Shown here piece by piece: positions 1-6,485 of a stretch of DNA of 64,000 bases. The translations under genes were made by a program, and so were the position numbers. Numbering within the stretch: position 1 is the first letter of the stretch; every line of letters begins with the position of its first letter. Origin of the DNA: VRUE01 sp963716735. GTDB lineage: Bacteria > Actinomycetota > Thermoleophilia > Solirubrobacterales > 70-9. The notes under the pieces are model-generated. The model searched no databases, had not been told where the DNA came from, and saw nothing but the letters and a program-made list of their open reading frames with translations. The DNA lies in the NCBI GenBank assembly GCA_963716735.1, contig OY970321.1, positions 248,001 through 312,000 of the forward strand. The letters run 5' to 3'.

Positions 1-252
1 GGCAAGCGGAATGCGGAGCATTCTCGATACCTGGACGGGGCTGAGCGGCTTGCCCGCGTCGGCAATCACGCGCAGTATGCGGCGTCGCAACGGGTGGACG
101 ATGGCGGCGATCAGGCTGGCCCGGCGGCGGCCATCCGGCTCTCCACGGGGCCTGGATTCCCCCGCCTTGCGTGCCTTCTTCCTCGGCCCGCTCTTTCTCT
201 GGGTGCGCCTGCCTTTACGCCGTTCCTCGCCTGCCTCTGCCATCTCGCGCAT
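1..252 (-). CDS. ArsR-like winged-helix regulator, partial at the left edge
   Basis: The minus strand is open from an ATG at 252 to base 1, giving 84 residues before the window ends. About 45 strongly basic residues (many Arg/Lys) precede a helix-turn-helix start containing HPLRRRILRVIADAG and SPVQVSRML, typical of ArsR-type winged-helix proteins. AGGAG lies just before the ATG. The same frame stays open upstream to 684 without another ATG, so the true start could be a GTG further up. It is divergent from the regulator at 676. Its target is unknown. Confidence 0.6.
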   Translation of the reverse strand, partial: MREMAEAGEERRKGRRTQRKSGPRKKARKAGESRPRGEPDGRRRASLIAAIVHPLRRRILRVIADAGKPLSPVQVSRMLRIPLA

Positions 253-467
253 CCTCTCCTGAAACTTTGGATCGACCCAAACCGACAGGCCAATAAGGAA
301 TTTCGATGGCAGTGTAGGAATACTGATCGAGTTTTTCACTTCGAATGTTGAGACCAAACGTTTCGGTACGTTCTCAGCTGTATTGAGCACTGTGGGCCGG
401 GCCACGTATGAGGCCCCGAACCGCTCAGCAAGATGGCCGGCGGCTCGGGACACCCCAGCTTTCCGGA

Positions 468-527
468 CTAGCCGCCCTTCGTGATTGAGAGGACCGGCAT
501 GGCGGTCTCGCCGGTTGCGAGCTTCAT
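468..527 (-). CDS. possible 19-residue micro-ORF or remnant gene start
   Basis: An ATG at 527 on the minus strand is preceded by the strongest Shine-Dalgarno sequence of this region (AGGAGGTGG, 5 bases away). The frame stops at TAG after 19 codons. The adjacent frame then continues open into the winged-helix gene at 1-252. Either this is a leader peptide or one indel has split a longer gene. The rest of 253-675 shows only this open minus frame and the upstream region of the gene at 676; GC is lower here than elsewhere. Confidence 0.3.
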   Translation of the reverse strand: MKLATGETAMPVLSITKGG

Positions 528-675
528 TTTCCACCTCCTGCGCGTATTGCTCTAAAAAATTAGAGCGTTTGAGAGAGACGCTGCGAACCACAGGGAGACT
601 CAGAGAGTTCCGCTGTAAGACCGCATAGACTCCGCGCAAGCACTCAGGCAAATCGAAGAGCACTGGAGGGAATAA

Positions 676-1293
676 GTGGCGGACTCAGTGATGACGGTCA
701 AGTCCAAATGGCCACTCATGATGCGGTTGGCCAAAGTGTTCATCGATCCCCTTCGGATGAAGATCATGGCCGAGTGCAATATTCGAGAGATGAGCCCGAA
801 AGGGTTCTACGAGGAGTTTGGTGGCGGTTCCTTGTCCCGGGTTTCACGCGCCTTTGACGTGCTCGTCGAATATGACTGGCTGCGTCAGACTCGGACGGAG
901 ACGGGCGGAAAGCGACGCGGCGCGGTCGAGCATTTTTACCGAGCCACCGGCGTTCCGATGTTTGACGAGAACACCTGGCCTGAGGTTCCTGATGTGATGA
1001 AGAACACCTTCACTTGGAGGGCGTTTGAGAGCTTTGCCGGTCAGGTGAAAGAGGCGATGGAGGGGGGAACCCTCGACGCACGCGACGACCGCCACTTCAG
1101 CTGGATGCCCCTGCGTCTTGACCAAGAGGGATGGGAGACGGTCATCGCATGGCTCGACGCGATCTTCTATTTCCTCTACGAAGAGCAAGAGGAGGCAAAC
1201 CTCCGCATGGCCGAGTCAGGCGAGGAGCCGATACCGATGACCGTCGCCCTCGCCGCCTTTGAGTCGCCCAAGGACACCGAGAAGCAGCCATAA
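676..1293 (+). CDS. winged-helix transcriptional regulator-like protein
   Basis: This 205-residue protein starts at GTG 676 with GGAGGG five bases upstream. Residues about 15-65 carry an ArsR-like helix-turn-helix (DPLRMKIMAEC, then SLSRVSRAFDVLVEYDWL). The C-terminal half ends in an acidic helix (FLYEEQEEANLRMAESGEE). It is a clear paralogue of the gene at 1367: the HTH, the SWMPL/TWTPL stretch and the EEQEEA...MAESGEEPIP tail are shared. GC is lower than in the rest of the window, which may mean recent acquisition. The regulated genes are not evident. Confidence 0.7.
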   Translation: MADSVMTVKSKWPLMMRLAKVFIDPLRMKIMAECNIREMSPKGFYEEFGGGSLSRVSRAFDVLVEYDWLRQTRTETGGKRRGAVEHFYRATGVPMFDENTWPEVPDVMKNTFTWRAFESFAGQVKEAMEGGTLDARDDRHFSWMPLRLDQEGWETVIAWLDAIFYFLYEEQEEANLRMAESGEEPIPMTVALAAFESPKDTEKQP

Positions 1294-1366
1294 AGAATTC
1301 GGTGGTCGGTCGCGGTGCGGCACTAGACTCCGGGTTCTTACGGGGAAGCGAAGAACTGGAGGCTCA

Positions 1367-1969
1367 ATGTCGCACTCTCAGACCCGAAGCGAGCCCGAGG
1401 GGCTGCTCATGCTGCGTCTCTCGAAAGTGCTTTCCCGTCCGATACGGGTGAGGATTCTGGCCGAGTGCAGCATCGACGCGATGAGCCCGCGCGGCTTCCG
1501 CAACGAGTTCGGGGGCCCGTCGCTGGCGGACGTCTCACAGGACTTCGAAGTCCTCGAGCAGTTCGGTTGGCTGGACCAGGTGCCGGCGGAGCCCGGGGCG
1601 TCGCCCGAGAAGTTCGATCGTTGCTACGCGACGACCGAACCTCTGATTCTCGACTCGGACTGGTCCGGCATCTCGGATTCGGCAAAGGCCTTGATCACCT
1701 GCAGGGTCGTCGAGACTCTCTCTGCACGGATAAAAGACGCGATGGCGGCCGGCACGATCATCGAACGTCCCGACAGTCACGTCACATGGACGCCGCTTTC
1801 ACTCGACCAGCAGGGATGGGACAGGGTCATCGAGAGAGTCGATGCTCTCTTCTACTTCCTCTTCGAAGAGCAGGAGGAGGCCAGCGCACGCATGGCGGAG
1901 AGCGGCGAGGAGCCGATTCCGACGACCGTCGCCCTGCTTGCCTTCGAGTCGCCGAAGCGCACGGCGTGA
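1367..1969 (+). CDS. winged-helix transcriptional regulator-like protein, paralogue of 676-1293
   Basis: This 200-residue protein is taken from ATG 1367 because GGAGG sits five bases before it; the frame is open further upstream but without such a site. A TAGACT hexamer at 1323-1328 is a plausible -10. HTH region RPIRVRILAEC...GGPSLADVSQDFEVLEQFGWL; acidic C-terminal tail with EEQEEASARMAESGEEPIP, as in the gene before it. The tandem arrangement suggests local duplication, the two copies now differing markedly in GC. No ligand-binding motif is recognisable. Confidence 0.72.
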   Translation: MSHSQTRSEPEGLLMLRLSKVLSRPIRVRILAECSIDAMSPRGFRNEFGGPSLADVSQDFEVLEQFGWLDQVPAEPGASPEKFDRCYATTEPLILDSDWSGISDSAKALITCRVVETLSARIKDAMAAGTIIERPDSHVTWTPLSLDQQGWDRVIERVDALFYFLFEEQEEASARMAESGEEPIPTTVALLAFESPKRTA

Positions 1970-1992
1970 CGGTCGTGGCTAGTTCCGGAGGG

Positions 1993-1998
1993 TAGACT
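1993..1998 (+). promoter_or_regulatory. -10-like TAGACT ahead of the cobalamin riboswitch
   Basis: The hexamer matches the one recurring before leaderless genes in this window. It lies about 10-15 bases ahead of the first riboswitch helix, as expected if transcription starts near 2005. No clear -35 is seen. Confidence 0.5.
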
Positions 1999-2009
1999 CG
2001 CCGCGTACA

Positions 2010-2176
2010 TACGGTCGGTGGTCAAGGGAAGTTCGGTGAGAAACCGGCGCGGTCCCGCCACTGTGACCGGGTGAGAGAGTCGCGGGCGCACTTTGCGCCG
2101 GCCACTGGGGGCGACACAGAGTCCCCGGGAAGGCGCGGCAGACCGATTCCCGGAAGCCAGGAGACCTGTCCCCGGC
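2010..2176 (+). promoter_or_regulatory. cobalamin (adenosylcobalamin-type) riboswitch
   Basis: The sequence shows the family's conserved blocks in order: GGGAAGTTCGGTGAGAAACC (2036 onward), GGTCCCGCCACTGTGACCGG, and the B12 box AGCCAGGAGACCTG at 2155-2168, with variable stems between. It directly precedes the ECF transport operon, the usual place for this RNA. In this family bound cobalamin switches off downstream expression. Whether control here is by termination or by start-site masking cannot be settled by eye; the first gene's ribosome site (around 2194-2203) is close enough for the latter. Confidence 0.93.
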
Positions 2177-2211
2177 CAGCCATGACAACCCTCGAGGAAA
2201 GGGTGGCTTCA

Positions 2212-2961
2212 ATGCCAAGACTCTTCCCATTTCGGCTGGCCGCCGCGTGCGCGCTGGCTCTTTTGCTTCTCGTCTCCACCGCCGCGATCGCCACGGCAAA
2301 GGTCCCCGTAAGTCTGCGGGTGGTTGGCGGCGGCGGCAAGATTCTCGCCGAAGAGGCGCTGAAAACCGGCACCACCTCGGTCCCGACGAGCTCCAAGGCG
2401 ACTTGTTTCGGCAAAGGCACGGCGGGCAGCGGCAAAGCGGCGACGATCAAAGGCGCGACCGCGCTCGGCCTGCTCGGTCAGGCGGCTAAGTCGACCAGCA
2501 CGCTGAAGCCGTTGCTGCTCACCGACGCCTTCGACTTCGGCCTCGGGATCTGCGGAGTCGGCGGCTACAAGGCCACCTCCAAGCTCTCCTGGTACCTGAA
2601 GGTCAACCACGAGAACCCCGAACTCGGCGGCGACGCGGTGAAGCTGCAGAGCGGCGACGAAGTGCTCTGGGCTCTGGCCTCCTACCCCTATCCGAAGGAG
2701 CTCACGCTGGTCGCGCCATTCAGCGCCCATCCCGGCGAGCCTTTTCAGGTCAGCGTCTTCTCCTATGACGACAGGGGCAAGAAAAAGCCGGCCGCCGGGG
2801 CGACGGTCATCGGCGCGTCGGGCCCGACCGACGCCGCCGGGCACGCGACGGTGACCCTGAGCGAAGGCACGACGCTGAGCGCTCGTCGCGGGAAGGACAT
2901 TCCCTCGAACAGCAGCACGGTTCTCATGTGTGACGCGAACGGGGCTTGCCCGGTTCCATGA
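2212..2961 (+). CDS. exported DUF4430 (transcobalamin C-terminal-like) protein
   Basis: ATG 2212 gives 249 residues beginning with a signal peptide (basic start, then Leu/Ala core, residues 1-26). An in-frame ATG at 2182 would place extra charged residues ahead of it and is less likely. Residues about 27-155 look like DUF4430: VSLRVVGGGGKIL at the start, and near the end SWYLKVNHENPELGGDAV and SGDEVLWALASY. In human intrinsic factor and transcobalamin this fold forms the cobalamin-capping beta domain. An Ig-like or carboxypeptidase-regulatory-like domain follows. It is the first gene under the B12 riboswitch and overlaps the next gene by ATGA. Confidence 0.78.
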   Translation: MPRLFPFRLAAACALALLLLVSTAAIATAKVPVSLRVVGGGGKILAEEALKTGTTSVPTSSKATCFGKGTAGSGKAATIKGATALGLLGQAAKSTSTLKPLLLTDAFDFGLGICGVGGYKATSKLSWYLKVNHENPELGGDAVKLQSGDEVLWALASYPYPKELTLVAPFSAHPGEPFQVSVFSYDDRGKKKPAAGATVIGASGPTDAAGHATVTLSEGTTLSARRGKDIPSNSSTVLMCDANGACPVP

Positions 2962-3884
2962 GCATCTGCCGTGGCACGGTGGCCGCGCTCGCGCTGCTCT
3001 CCGCGGCGCTCGCGGCCACCGGCTGCGGCGTCGGTGCGGGCTCCGTCGTCGGCGAGGTCTCGCTGACCGTGACCCGCGACTACGGCGCTCGGCGGGTACA
3101 GCCCCCAGCCACCGGCGAGGCCTCGGAGTCGGACACGGTGATGCGGGTGCTCGATCGCAATGCCGGCATCGAGACTCGCTACGGCGGCGGCTTCGTGCAG
3201 GCGATCGACGGGCTCGAAGCGGAGCAGCGCTCCGGCCGCTCGTTCGACTGGTTCTTCTACGTCAACGGGGTCGAGGCCCCGGTGGGCGCAGCCGACTTCG
3301 CCCTGCGCGGCGGCGAGGCGATCTGGTGGGACTACCGCGACTGGTCCGCCGCTCAGCGGGTGCCCGCCGTGGTCGGTTCCTGGCCGCATCCGCTCCGCGA
3401 GGGCTACGAAGGCGAGTCGCACCCGGTGGCGCTCGAGTGCAGAGGGGCTGGCGCCGCCTGCGGGGCGGTCCGCCGCAGGCTCGGAGAAGCCGGGGTCGTC
3501 CCGGCATCGGATTCGTCCGACGATGCGATCCGTGTCCTCGTCGGCCCCTGGGCGCGGCTGCGCGGGGATCCGGCCGCGGCGCAGCTGGAACAGGGCCCGC
3601 AGGTGAGTGGAGTCTTTGCCGATTTCGGCAGGCGCGCCGGGGTCGATCGCCTGCGGGGACTCGACGAAGGCGGTGATTCCGCGCGTGAATTCGGACCCGG
3701 CGCCGGCCTGGTCGCCGCGACCCGCCGCTTCGACGCGCCGCCTGTGTGGTTGGTCAGCGGCGCTACCGCGCATGGTGCTCTGGCCGCCGCCGAGCTGCTC
3801 GATGCCGCTCACCTGCGAGACCATTACGCGGTGGCCATCGAGGGCGGCAGGGAGACGCCTCTGCCGATCGGGTCGATCGAATGA
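2958..3884 (+). CDS. DUF4430 lipoprotein, probable cobalamin-binding component
   Basis: ATG 2958 overlaps the previous stop (ATGA). The 308-residue product has a lipoprotein signal with lipobox LAATGC near residue 20. A DUF4430 core follows: SFDWFFYVNGVEAPVG and GGEAIWWDYRDW at about residues 95-130. The C-terminal 170 residues are not recognised. The anchored extracellular location, second DUF4430 copy and position directly before EcfT suggest it hands ligand to the ECF transporter. The ligand is inferred from the riboswitch, not from binding residues. Confidence 0.75.
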   Translation: MSICRGTVAALALLSAALAATGCGVGAGSVVGEVSLTVTRDYGARRVQPPATGEASESDTVMRVLDRNAGIETRYGGGFVQAIDGLEAEQRSGRSFDWFFYVNGVEAPVGAADFALRGGEAIWWDYRDWSAAQRVPAVVGSWPHPLREGYEGESHPVALECRGAGAACGAVRRRLGEAGVVPASDSSDDAIRVLVGPWARLRGDPAAAQLEQGPQVSGVFADFGRRAGVDRLRGLDEGGDSAREFGPGAGLVAATRRFDAPPVWLVSGATAHGALAAAELLDAAHLRDHYAVAIEGGRETPLPIGSIE

Positions 3885-4750
3885 GATCTCCCTTCGCCTA
3901 CACGCCGCGGCCGGGGCCGTTGCAGGCGGCCTCGCCGGGCGCCGCCGTCGCCTACCTCGGCGCTCTCGTCATCGTCGCATTCCTCTACTCGAGCCCGCTG
4001 GTGCTGGGCGCGGTGGGAATCGCCGCTGTGATCGCCGGCTATGCCGCCGGTGCGGGCAGCGCCGTGCGGGTTGCCTTGCGGATGGGGCTGACCCTGGCGC
4101 TCCTGATCGCCGCGGTCAACGTTCTGGTCGTCGATCGTGGCGAGACCGTGCTGCTGCGGCTCGGGGAGCTGCCACTGCTGGGCCGTGTCGACATCACCGC
4201 CGAGGCGCTGGCCGCGGGCGCCGTGATCGGCCTGCGGGCGGCGGTGGCGATGGTCGCCTTTGCGGTCTACTCGGCCTGCGTCGACCCGGATCGAGTGCTG
4301 CGTGGGTTGCGTCCGATTGCCGGGCGCTCGGCGCTGACCGCGGCGCTGATCTCCCGCCTCGTCCCAGTCGCGGTCGCCGACGCAGCGCGCCTGCGCGACG
4401 CGGGCCGCCTGCGCGGACCGGCCGCGGCGCCGCTCGGCCGCTCCACGCTGCTCCGCCGCCTCATGGCCGGCTCGCTCGACCGAGCCGTCGACGTCGCCGC
4501 GACCCTGGAGCTGCGCGGGTACGGGCTCGGCCTGCCGCGGGCAGAGCCTGCTGGCCGGCGCTCCCGCTACGACGCCCGCTTCTACGCCATCGGCGCCTTC
4601 GTCTTGATCGCCGCGATCGCTGGCAAGGTGCTGGGCGCCGACAGCTTCCACGCCTACCCGACGACCGAGGTCGGTCTGGAGCCGGCGACGCTCGCTCTCT
4701 CAGCCTTGATCGTTCTCTCCGGCTTGGCGCCGAGGCGGCGCAATGCCTGA
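3881..4750 (+). CDS. ecfT: ECF transporter transmembrane component EcfT (CbiQ family)
   Basis: This 289-residue membrane protein starts at ATG 3881, overlapping the upstream stop (ATGA). Hydrophobic segments lie at about residues 20-70 and 75-140, with a last pair near 235-285. Between them is the cytoplasmic coupling region with ARLRDAGRLRG and the typical ATLELRGYG motif (about 185-215) that contacts the ATPases. Family function: scaffold joining the S-component to the EcfA pair. It ends eight bases inside the ATPase gene. Confidence 0.9.
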   Translation: MRSPFAYTPRPGPLQAASPGAAVAYLGALVIVAFLYSSPLVLGAVGIAAVIAGYAAGAGSAVRVALRMGLTLALLIAAVNVLVVDRGETVLLRLGELPLLGRVDITAEALAAGAVIGLRAAVAMVAFAVYSACVDPDRVLRGLRPIAGRSALTAALISRLVPVAVADAARLRDAGRLRGPAAAPLGRSTLLRRLMAGSLDRAVDVAATLELRGYGLGLPRAEPAGRRSRYDARFYAIGAFVLIAAIAGKVLGADSFHAYPTTEVGLEPATLALSALIVLSGLAPRRRNA

Positions 4751-6485
4751 GCTTTCCACTCCGCCTCGCGCCGCACCGGCCCTTGCGGTCGAGCGCCTTT
4801 CCTACTTCTATCCGGCCACCGCGCGCATCCGACATTCACCACACCAGGATGGGGTGAAAGTCGGATGCGCGCTCCGCGATGTTTCGCTGACGCTGGCGCC
4901 AGGGGAGTTCGCCCTCCTGGCCGGACGCTCGGCCTGCGGCAAGACGACCCTGCTGCGCGCCGCCTGCGGCCTGGTGCCGCACTTCCACGGCGGCGAGATC
5001 GAGGGCAGCGTGCACGTGGCGGGCATGGACGCGGTCGCCAGCGGCCCTGGCGAGCTGGCGGCCGTGGTCGGCTACGTGGCCCAGGACCCCGAGACCCAGA
5101 TCGTCTCGACCACCGTCGCGGCGGAGATCGAGCTACCGCTGGAGATGCGCGGCGACTCCGCAAGCTCCCGCGCTCGCGCCGTGGAGGAGGTGGCTCTGGC
5201 TCTTGCGATTCCGCACCTGCTCAGCAGAACGGTGGACACCCTCTCGGGCGGTGAGCTCCAACGCGTAGCACTCGCTGCGGCCTTGGTCACCCGTCCCAAG
5301 CTCGTCCTTCTCGACGAGCCGACGTCGCAGCTCGACCCTGTAGCCGGTGACGAGCTCATCTGGCTTCTACGCAGGCTGAACGAGGAGTGGGGGGTGTCGG
5401 TCCTTTTGGCGGAGCACCGTCTGGAGCGTTGCCTGGCCGCAGCAGATCGGGTTATAGCCATGGACTCTGGCGCCATTTCCTTCGACGGTGCCCCGGCTGA
5501 CTTCCTCACCTGGGCCCAGGGGGCCGACGCAGCTTTGGAGACCCCCGCGGCCCGTCTATTCTCTCTGGCCGGCATCGAACCCCTGCCCACGGGAGTCCGC
5601 CAGGCGCGCCGAACCCTGGCATCAGCCGACACTGTTGAAGGGACGGAGGGGGACACCCTCCGAACGGCTTGTACTTTTTCGTCGACAGGCTCGGTCGATG
5701 ACGCCACCGCCTCAGCGAAAAAGTTGAGAGAGGAGGGTGTCCCCCTCCGTCCCTCACCAGCCCTCTCGACCCATGACCTCTGGGTCGAGCTGAACGGCGA
5801 GGACGCCAAACGGGACGTCATCAGGGGAATCGAGTTGGCGATCGATTGCGGTGAACGGGTGGCGTTAATGGGCCGCAACGGCGCCGGCAAGAGCACGCTG
5901 TTGCGAGCGCTTGCCGGGTTGGTCGAACCGGTCCGGGGCAAGGCGGAAGTTCCGAGTGGGATCGCCCTGCTGACGCAGAACCCAAGCGACTATCTAGTAC
6001 GCGAGCGAGTCGGGGACGAGCTGCCAGGTGACGAAGGCTTGGCCGCGCTGCGGATCGTTGGGCTGGAGCATGCGATCGATTCGGATCCTCGCGACCTCTC
6101 GGGAGGTGAGCGGCAGCGACTGGCGCTGGCGATCGCGCTGGCGGGGCGGATGGACGGCGATGCGCTGCCCGGCCTAGTGGCGCTGGACGAGCCCACCCGC
6201 GGCATGGACCGCGCCCGCAAGCACGAGCTGGATGAGCTCATTCAAGGTCTTGCAAGTCGCGGGGCCGGGGTGGTGGTAGCCACCCACGACGTCGAGTTCG
6301 TCGCGACCTTCGCCGAGCGCGTCGTGCTGCTCGGCGACGGCGTCGTGATCGCCGACGGAGACGCGGCCGAGATCCTCTCCGGTGGCTGGTACTTCGCCAC
6401 CGAGGTCGCCCGCATCCTCGACCTCCCGGGCGTGATCACCCCCGAGCAGGGCGCCGCCTGCCTCGACTCGGAGCGGCCGCGATGA
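4743..6485 (+). CDS. ecfA: fused double-domain ECF ATPase (EcfA-EcfA')
   Basis: 580 residues with two ABC ATPase domains. Domain 1: Walker A GRSACGKT at 61-68, signature LSGGELQR near 167, Walker B LVLLDEPTSQLDP. Domain 2: Walker A GRNGAGKS near 377, signature LSGGERQR near 452, then LVALDEPTRGMD. Such fusions power group II ECF importers. Two repeat elements lie in frame inside the gene: a 48-bp palindrome (4823-4870) adds about 16 residues between the YP motif and ALRDVSL, and a 114-bp inverted-repeat element (5640-5753, exactly 38 codons) forms part of the inter-domain linker. Both additions fall outside catalytic motifs. It overlaps both neighbours and is surely cotranscribed with them. 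Confidence 0.92.
   Translation: MPELSTPPRAAPALAVERLSYFYPATARIRHSPHQDGVKVGCALRDVSLTLAPGEFALLAGRSACGKTTLLRAACGLVPHFHGGEIEGSVHVAGMDAVASGPGELAAVVGYVAQDPETQIVSTTVAAEIELPLEMRGDSASSRARAVEEVALALAIPHLLSRTVDTLSGGELQRVALAAALVTRPKLVLLDEPTSQLDPVAGDELIWLLRRLNEEWGVSVLLAEHRLERCLAAADRVIAMDSGAISFDGAPADFLTWAQGADAALETPAARLFSLAGIEPLPTGVRQARRTLASADTVEGTEGDTLRTACTFSSTGSVDDATASAKKLREEGVPLRPSPALSTHDLWVELNGEDAKRDVIRGIELAIDCGERVALMGRNGAGKSTLLRALAGLVEPVRGKAEVPSGIALLTQNPSDYLVRERVGDELPGDEGLAALRIVGLEHAIDSDPRDLSGGERQRLALAIALAGRMDGDALPGLVALDEPTRGMDRARKHELDELIQGLASRGAGVVVATHDVEFVATFAERVVLLGDGVVIADGDAAEILSGGWYFATEVARILDLPGVITPEQGAACLDSERPR
4823..4870 (+). repeat. 48-bp palindromic repeat inside the EcfA gene (CATCCGAC family)
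   Basis: 18-bp arms (4823-4840 and 4853-4870) pair with one mismatch around the loop ACACCAGGATGG. A second copy lies at 40008-40051 with the same core CATCCGACATT...CACACCAGG.TGGGGT...GTCGGATGCG. The copy here is 16 codons long and keeps the EcfA frame open. Confidence 0.85.
5640..5753 (+). repeat. 114-bp inverted-repeat element, copy A (TTTTTCG/CGAAAAA core)
   Basis: Perfect 22-bp arms at 5640-5661 and 5732-5753. The interior has CTTGTACTTTTTCGTCGA near the left arm and GCGAAAAAGTTGAG near the right arm. These two blocks recur in copy B (57470-57583), which is also 114 bp but has unrelated arms. This copy lies in frame in the linker between the two ATPase domains of EcfA. Confidence 0.88.

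Noticed and set aside
2182..2214. upstream ATG 2182 as start of the first DUF4430 protein
   Set aside because: It would put charged residues before the signal peptide and lies close to the riboswitch; ATG 2212 gives a normal signal sequence with a ribosome site.
5640..5753. inverted-repeat element A as a transcription terminator splitting the ecfA gene
   Set aside because: It lies in frame between two intact ATPase domains of one ORF, so termination here would cut the protein; more likely it is tolerated coding sequence.
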